A DNA stretch of 64,000 nucleotides, from contig NZ_CP044218.1 in the NCBI RefSeq assembly GCF_008727715.1, positions 3,675,501-3,739,500 of the forward strand, read 5' to 3'. This stretch comes from Mesorhizobium terrae (lineage in GTDB: Bacteria; Pseudomonadota; Alphaproteobacteria; Rhizobiales; Rhizobiaceae). This document shows, piece by piece, positions 59,309-64,000 of the stretch; the first letter of the stretch is position 1, and every line of letters starts with the position of its first letter. The notes below the pieces were generated by a model. It was not told the DNA's origin, searched no databases, and was given only the letters and a program-made list of their open reading frames with translations. A program made the translations under genes and the position numbers.

Positions 59309-61228
59309 ATGGCCCTTGCCAATAATGGCTCTGAGGCAGAAGCAACCGAACAACCCGAGCATTCCGGGGTCGAACAGCACAGCACCAAGGTGCTGATGCT
59401 GGGCGCGCTGGGGGTTGTCTATGGCGATATCGGCACCAGTCCGATCTATGCGTTCCGCGAGGCGCTGGTAGCAGCGTCTGGCAGCGAGCTGACCAAGCGC
59501 GAAGACATTCTCGGCGTCTTGTCGCTGATCATCTGGGCGCTGACGATCATCGTCACCATCAAATATGTCATGTTCGTGCTGCGCGCCGACAACCGCGGTG
59601 AGGGCGGTACGCTGTCGCTGATGGCATTGGCGCGCGCCACTTTCCAGAAACGCTCGGCCCTCGTGCTGGGCATCGGCATGGTCGGTGCAGCACTGTTCTA
59701 TGGCGACGCCGTCATCACGCCGGCGATCTCCGTGCTCTCCGCGGTTGAAGGCATGAAGGTCGTTACGCCGGCCTTCGACCCCTATGTCGTGCCGCTGACC
59801 TTGTTCATCCTGGCCATCCTGTTTTCCGTCCAGCGCTTCGGCACCGGTGGCGTCGCCATGATCTTCGGGCCAATCACCGCCTTCTGGTTCCTTGCCATTG
59901 GCGCCTCCGGCATCGTGCATATTGTCGACGATCCCGAGGTGCTGCTGGCGATCAATCCCTACTACATCGTCCATTTCCTCATCAATTCGCCGGGTGTCGC
60001 CTTCGTCACGGTCGGCGCGATCTTCCTGGCGGTGACCGGCGCGGAAGCGCTCTACGCAGACCTCGGCCATTTCGGCCGCAAGCCGATCGTGCTGGCCTGG
60101 CTCTCCATCGTCTTCCCGTGCCTGCTGCTCAATTATGCCGGCCAGGCCGCCTATGTGCTGGCCAAGGGCGGTGAAGTCGGCCATCCCTTCTTCGAGATGA
60201 ACGAGGGTTGGGCGCTGATCCCGATGGTCGTTCTGGCCACGGCGGCAACCGTGATCGCCAGCCAGGCGGTGATCTCCGGTGCGTTTTCGCTGACCCGTCA
60301 GGCCGTGCAGCTCAACATGCTGCCGCGCCTCGAAATCCAGCATACGTCCGAAAGGCAGTCCGGCCAGATCTACATGCCGCGCGTCAACTTCATCCTGGCG
60401 ATCGTGGTTATGCTGCTCGTGGTCGGCTTCCAGCAGTCGAGTTCGCTGGCCTCGGCCTATGGCATCTCCGTCACCGGCAACATGCTGGTCACGACGGTTC
60501 TGCTGTTCGTGATCATGACCCGCATCTGGAAGTGGCCGCTCAGCGTCGCCGTGGCACTGACCGCGTTGTTCGCCTTCATCGATTTTGGCTTCTTTATTTC
60601 CAACATCGTCAAGGTGTTCGAAGGCGGTTGGGCCTCGCTGGCTGTCGCCTTCTCGGTGGTGCTGGTGATGTGGACCTGGGTGCGCGGCAGCCGCTACCTG
60701 TTCGAGAAGACGCGCCGCAACGAAATCCCGCTCGATTTCCTGGCCGGCAATCTGCAGAAGAAGAAGCCGCAGCTCGTCGCCGGCACAGCGGTGTTCTTGA
60801 CCAGCGATCCGATGAGCGCGCCCACCGCGCTCATGCACAGCCTCAAGCACTACAAGGTGCTGCACGAGCAGAACGTCATTCTTTCGGTGGTGACGGCGCC
60901 GCAGCCGGTCGTGCCCGACAGCGAACGCGTCAAGATGGAGACGATCAACGAGCTGTTCATGCGTGTGACGCTGACCTTCGGCTATATGGAGCAGCCCAAC
61001 ATTCCGAAGGCTTTGGCCATCTGCCGCAAGCAGGGCTGGAAGTTCGACATCATGACGACCTCGTTCTTCCTGTCGCGCCGCTCGCTGAAGGCTTCGCCCA
61101 GTTCCGGCATGCCGGTGTGGCAAGACAGGATGTTCATCGGCCTTGCGCGCACGGCCGCTGACGCCACCGAATATTTCCAGATTCCAACCGGTCGCGTCGT
61201 CGAGATCGGTACACAGGTGGCGATCTAA
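59309..61228 (+). CDS. kup: Low-affinity potassium uptake permease
   Basis: A 639-residue protein with 12 membrane helices in the first 440 residues. [17 protein letters not shown] is the Kup signature. The remaining 200 residues are a cytoplasmic domain. It takes up K+ with protons. The ATG at 59309 follows ACGGAGTGTCGCCG. The next gene is transcribed in the same direction, 25 bp later. Confidence 0.96.
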   Translation: MALANNGSEAEATEQPEHSGVEQHSTKVLMLGALGVVYGDIGTSPIYAFREALVAASGSELTKREDILGVLSLIIWALTIIVTIKYVMFVLRADNRGEGGTLSLMALARATFQKRSALVLGIGMVGAALFYGDAVITPAISVLSAVEGMKVVTPAFDPYVVPLTLFILAILFSVQRFGTGGVAMIFGPITAFWFLAIGASGIVHIVDDPEVLLAINPYYIVHFLINSPGVAFVTVGAIFLAVTGAEALYADLGHFGRKPIVLAWLSIVFPCLLLNYAGQAAYVLAKGGEVGHPFFEMNEGWALIPMVVLATAATVIASQAVISGAFSLTRQAVQLNMLPRLEIQHTSERQSGQIYMPRVNFILAIVVMLLVVGFQQSSSLASAYGISVTGNMLVTTVLLFVIMTRIWKWPLSVAVALTALFAFIDFGFFISNIVKVFEGGWASLAVAFSVVLVMWTWVRGSRYLFEKTRRNEIPLDFLAGNLQKKKPQLVAGTAVFLTSDPMSAPTALMHSLKHYKVLHEQNVILSVVTAPQPVVPDSERVKMETINELFMRVTLTFGYMEQPNIPKALAICRKQGWKFDIMTTSFFLSRRSLKASPSSGMPVWQDRMFIGLARTAADATEYFQIPTGRVVEIGTQVAI

Positions 61229-61253
61229 CCGTTCACGGGTCCTGGGGGAGGCA

Positions 61254-62111
61254 ATGATGCGGGGGACCAAGCCATTGGCTGCCATGTTGGTGGCTGTCGT
61301 TGCAGCGTTTTCGTCCATTGGCGCCGCACGTGCCGCTGAGACGGTGGTGACGCTGGAAAGCGGCGTGGCCGGTACGCTCAGCCTGCCAGACGGCGTCGCC
61401 AAGGCGCCGGTGGTGCTGATGCTGCACGGTTTCGCGGGCAGCCGCGACGAAGTCGCTTCCATGTACAAGCGCGAGGCGGAGGCGCTGGCCGCCAATGGCA
61501 TCGCCTCGCTGCGCATCGACTTCCGCGGCTTCGGCGAAAGTGATGGCAGTGCCGAGGATCTGACCGTCGACAGCCAGTTGGCCGACGCGACGTCCGCACT
61601 TGCCTATCTCAAGGCCAATGACCATGTCGATCCCGCGCGGCTCGGAGTGCTGGGCTTCAGCCTTGGCGGCGGCATCGCCATCCTGACGGCGGAGCAGAAC
61701 CCAGCATTGGTGAAATCGCTGGTCACCTGGTCGTCCGTCGGCGACTTCCACAAGGACATGGTGGGCGACGTCGGCCAGAAGACGTTCGATAAGGCAGCGA
61801 AAGCTGGTGTTGCCGTCATCGACTTCGGCAATCACCAACTCGTTCTGAAGAAGGATTTCTTCGACAGCCTGGACAAGTTCCAGCTCGCGCCTGCCATTGC
61901 CCGCTATCACGGCGCCTATCTGGCTATTGCCGGCAGCGACGACTTTTCGGCGGCCTATGTCGAGCCGTTCGTCGCGTCCGCTCCAGCTAGCCCGAAGGAG
62001 GCGCTGGTGCTGCCGGGCGAGAACCACATCTACCATGCGCTGAGTTTCTTCCGCAGCGGTGTCGAGCCGGTGATCGCCAAGACCGCCGATTGGTTCGCCA
62101 AGACGCTGTAG
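61254..62111 (+). CDS. Secreted alpha/beta hydrolase
   Basis: A 285-residue protein with a signal peptide (LAAMLVAVVAAFSSIGAARA). The nucleophile elbow is GFSLGGG (Ser near residue 142), the acid probably Asp in IAGSDDF, and the base His in GENHIYHAL. It probably cleaves an ester or peptide-like bond outside the cytoplasm. An ATG at 61254 starts the signal peptide. Follows kup closely but unrelated in function. Confidence 0.85.
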   Translation: MMRGTKPLAAMLVAVVAAFSSIGAARAAETVVTLESGVAGTLSLPDGVAKAPVVLMLHGFAGSRDEVASMYKREAEALAANGIASLRIDFRGFGESDGSAEDLTVDSQLADATSALAYLKANDHVDPARLGVLGFSLGGGIAILTAEQNPALVKSLVTWSSVGDFHKDMVGDVGQKTFDKAAKAGVAVIDFGNHQLVLKKDFFDSLDKFQLAPAIARYHGAYLAIAGSDDFSAAYVEPFVASAPASPKEALVLPGENHIYHALSFFRSGVEPVIAKTADWFAKTL

Positions 62112-62117
62112 CCATTG

Positions 62118-63383
62118 ATGTCCAAACGTCTCGATATCGCCATTGCCGGCGCTGGTCCGGCCGGGTTGGCGACCGCGCTCTATCTGCATCGCGCCGGCCA
62201 CAACGTCACCGTCTTCGAGCGTTTCGAAAAACCATCGCCCGTCGGCTCCGGCCTGATCCTGCAGCCGACCGGGCTCACAGTGCTCTCCGATCTCGGCCTG
62301 CTCGACGCGATCCTAACACTCGGCAGCCGCATCGACCGCCTGCATGGCGCCGATTCGTCCAGCGGCTGCACCGTGCTCGACGTGCGCTACGACGCCCGTC
62401 CGGGCGGGCGCTTCGGCCTTGCCGTCCATCGCGCGGCGCTGTTCGGCGTGCTTTATCGCGCCGTGCGCGAGGCGGGCATAACGATCGAGACCGGCGTCGA
62501 TCTGATCGGCCTGGAAAGCGGCGAGCGGGCCCGCCTCGTTGATGGCGACGGCCGTGGTGCCGGCCCGTTTGATTTGGTCGTCGATGCCACCGGTTCGCGG
62601 TCGAAGCTGCGTGGGTATGCGGCGGCTCCGGCCGAGCCGCGGCCGCTGACCTATGGCGCTTTCTGGGCATCGCTTGGCTGGCGCGGCGAGGGTTTTGACG
62701 AGCATGCGCTGCTGCAGCGCTACAATCGGGCAAATGTGATGATCGGCGTGCTGCCGATCGGCCGGGCCGAGCCCGGCGGCGAGAAGATGGCGGCCTTCTT
62801 CTGGAGCTTGAAGCCGGCGGATGCCGAGGCGGTGCAGGCACGGGGGCTACAGGCATGGAAGGAGCGTGTGCTGGCGTTGTGGCCGGCCTGCGCACCTTAC
62901 CTTGCGCAGATCGACAGCTTCGATCAGCTGACGCTGGCCCGCTATGGCCATCACACGTTGAAGATGCCGGCCGGGCGGCGGTTGGCCATCATTGGCGACG
63001 CTGCTCATTCGACAAGCCCGCAACTCGGGCAGGGCGCCAATATGGCGCTGCTCGATGCGGCGGCACTTTCCCATGCCTTGAAAGAGAACGGCGACGTGAC
63101 CGATGCGCTGTCGGTCTATGCCGCGGCGCGGCGGCGGCACGTGCGCAGCTTCCAGGCGCTGTCCTTGATGTTCACGCCGTTCTATCAGTCGGATTCGACG
63201 GTACTGCCCTTCATCCGCGACCGGCTGGTTGCGATCGCGGCACGGGTGCCGCCCGCGCCGCAACTGCTGGCCTCGATGGTGGCCGGAACGATGGTCGATC
63301 CCTTCCGGTCGATCGGCCTGGTCGAGCCGGATTGGCGCGAGATACGTCCCAATCTCTCGACCGTCGCCGTCAGCGTCACCTAG
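62118..63383 (+). CDS. FAD-dependent monooxygenase (UbiH/PHBH-like)
   Basis: A 421-residue class-A flavoprotein. IAIAGAGPAGLATALYLHRA binds FAD and IIGDAAHSTSPQLGQGANMA the pyrophosphate/ribityl part, as in aromatic hydroxylases. ATG 62118 begins the FAD loop (a TTG at 62115 precedes it). Substrate unknown. Its stop codon overlaps that of the convergent MFS gene in CTAG. Confidence 0.88.
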   Translation: MSKRLDIAIAGAGPAGLATALYLHRAGHNVTVFERFEKPSPVGSGLILQPTGLTVLSDLGLLDAILTLGSRIDRLHGADSSSGCTVLDVRYDARPGGRFGLAVHRAALFGVLYRAVREAGITIETGVDLIGLESGERARLVDGDGRGAGPFDLVVDATGSRSKLRGYAAAPAEPRPLTYGAFWASLGWRGEGFDEHALLQRYNRANVMIGVLPIGRAEPGGEKMAAFFWSLKPADAEAVQARGLQAWKERVLALWPACAPYLAQIDSFDQLTLARYGHHTLKMPAGRRLAIIGDAAHSTSPQLGQGANMALLDAAALSHALKENGDVTDALSVYAAARRRHVRSFQALSLMFTPFYQSDSTVLPFIRDRLVAIAARVPPAPQLLASMVAGTMVDPFRSIGLVEPDWREIRPNLSTVAVSVT

Positions 63384-64000
63384 CAACGGGTCGGCGCGGC
63401 CTTGACCGGGATCAGCGCCTGTCGCTGTTCCCGGCGGATGGCGATCGCGGCAATGAGCAAAGCCAGGATCGGGGCGATGGCAGCAAACAGCGGCACTGCG
63501 GCCAGGCCAGGGCCACGGTCAATCACCAGGCCGGACAGCCACGCGCCCAGCGCATTGCCGAGATTGAAGGCGGCGATGTTGAAGGAGGATACCAGGCTCT
63601 GGCCGCCTTCTCCGGCCTTGCCCAGCACCCACAACTGCAGCGGCGCCACCGTGGCGAAGCCAGCGGTGCCAAGCAGGCCGACGAAGATGACGGCCGCGAC
63701 CTGCTGATGCATGGCGAATGCCGCAAGCGCCAGAGTGAGAGCCAATGCGGCCAGTGAAGCGATGACGGTGGCGTTGAGCCGCTTGTCGGCCAGGCGGCCG
63801 CCGAGAAGATTGCCGACCAGCAGGCCGCCGCCGAAGACGAGCAGGATGGGCGAGACGGCGGCCTCGGAGAAACCGGCCACCTGGGTAAGCAGCGGCGCGA
63901 TATAGGTGAAGGCGCCGAACACGCCGATCCAGGACAGGATGGTGACGGCGAGCCCGACCAGCACGGCGGGCTGCACCAATATGGCCAGGCTGACGCTGTC
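63380..64000 (-). CDS. MFS transporter, 3' part (runs off the window)
   Basis: The visible part, 206 codons, is the C-terminal half of an MFS permease: about six helices and the motif LLVGNLLGGRLADKRLNATV. Similar in layout to DHA1-type exporters. The frame is open to base 64000 and continues beyond, so the start is not visible. Last residues AALIPVKAAPTRC-like. Substrate unknown. Confidence 0.85.
   Translation of the reverse strand, partial: DSVSLAILVQPAVLVGLAVTILSWIGVFGAFTYIAPLLTQVAGFSEAAVSPILLVFGGGLLVGNLLGGRLADKRLNATVIASLAALALTLALAAFAMHQQVAAVIFVGLLGTAGFATVAPLQLWVLGKAGEGGQSLVSSFNIAAFNLGNALGAWLSGLVIDRGPGLAAVPLFAAIAPILALLIAAIAIRREQRQALIPVKAAPTRC

Noticed and set aside
59183..61516. A 777-codon open frame on the minus strand
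   Set aside because: It mirrors kup and the hydrolase start; composition is His/Asp/Arg-rich with no recognisable domain.

Overview
The window looks like a piece of a Mesorhizobium-type chromosome (Alphaproteobacteria, Hyphomicrobiales). The strongest pointer is a circularly permuted, two-piece tmRNA whose tag reads ANDNYAEARLAA. The high-GC, gene-dense layout and the gene sets (SspB-DUF4169-RHH, folA-hflK-hflC-DUF2065-Do protease, modABC with a short ModE, lone cobF) also fit. The assignment is inferred from sequence reading only.

Layout. 0.07-5.5 kb: an AsmA-like giant, a GNAT, a DUF4337 membrane protein and a glycine-zipper protein. 5.7-7.1 kb: an AT-richer Sel1-repeat gene that looks foreign. 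7.1-12.2 kb: RHH/DUF4169/SspB, a tetR/MFS pair sharing one operator, a diguanylate cyclase and a P-loop ATPase. 12.35-21.99 kb: a mobile element of about 9.6 kb bounded by a 14-bp direct repeat (12355-12368 and 21976-21989), the right copy lying in the 3' end of ssrA. It carries an initiator-like gene with four regularly spaced dyads inside it, a zinc-ribbon protein, a lone HK97-fold major capsid protein, an Ntn-hydrolase-like and an NlpC/P60-like protein, a Myb-like protein, an XRE repressor facing a lytic-type operon, an AlpA-like factor and a tyrosine recombinase. I see no terminase, portal, protease, tail tube or lysis gene.

22-36 kb is core metabolism and quality control: ssrA, DUF2853, thyA, trmO, mop, modABC with modE and a candidate ModE box, cobF, DUF4424, folA, hflKC, DUF2065, Do protease, GNAT, serB and miaA (start codons of the last two overlap on opposite strands). 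36-45 kb is accessory: a second diguanylate cyclase, a HerA-like ATPase, an XRE-cupin regulator, tandem GNATs, an NTF2-flavin monooxygenase fusion and a DUF6600-like secreted protein. 45-48.6 kb: ilvB-ilvN behind a 16-residue leader peptide and attenuator, then a LysE exporter. 48.7-54 kb: an RND efflux pair and an FMN reductase. 54-64 kb: a RecD-like helicase, a PP2C-like phosphatase, an arsR-led stress/detox-type operon (SRPBCC, DUF1801 x2), pdxJ, kup, an alpha/beta hydrolase, an FAD monooxygenase and the 3' part of an MFS gene that runs off the window.

The most interesting region is the ssrA element: a compact integrative unit that appears able to integrate and possibly replicate and that keeps an intact capsid gene, but lacks the rest of a virion. 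It could be a decayed prophage or a capsid-bearing phage satellite; sequence alone does not decide.
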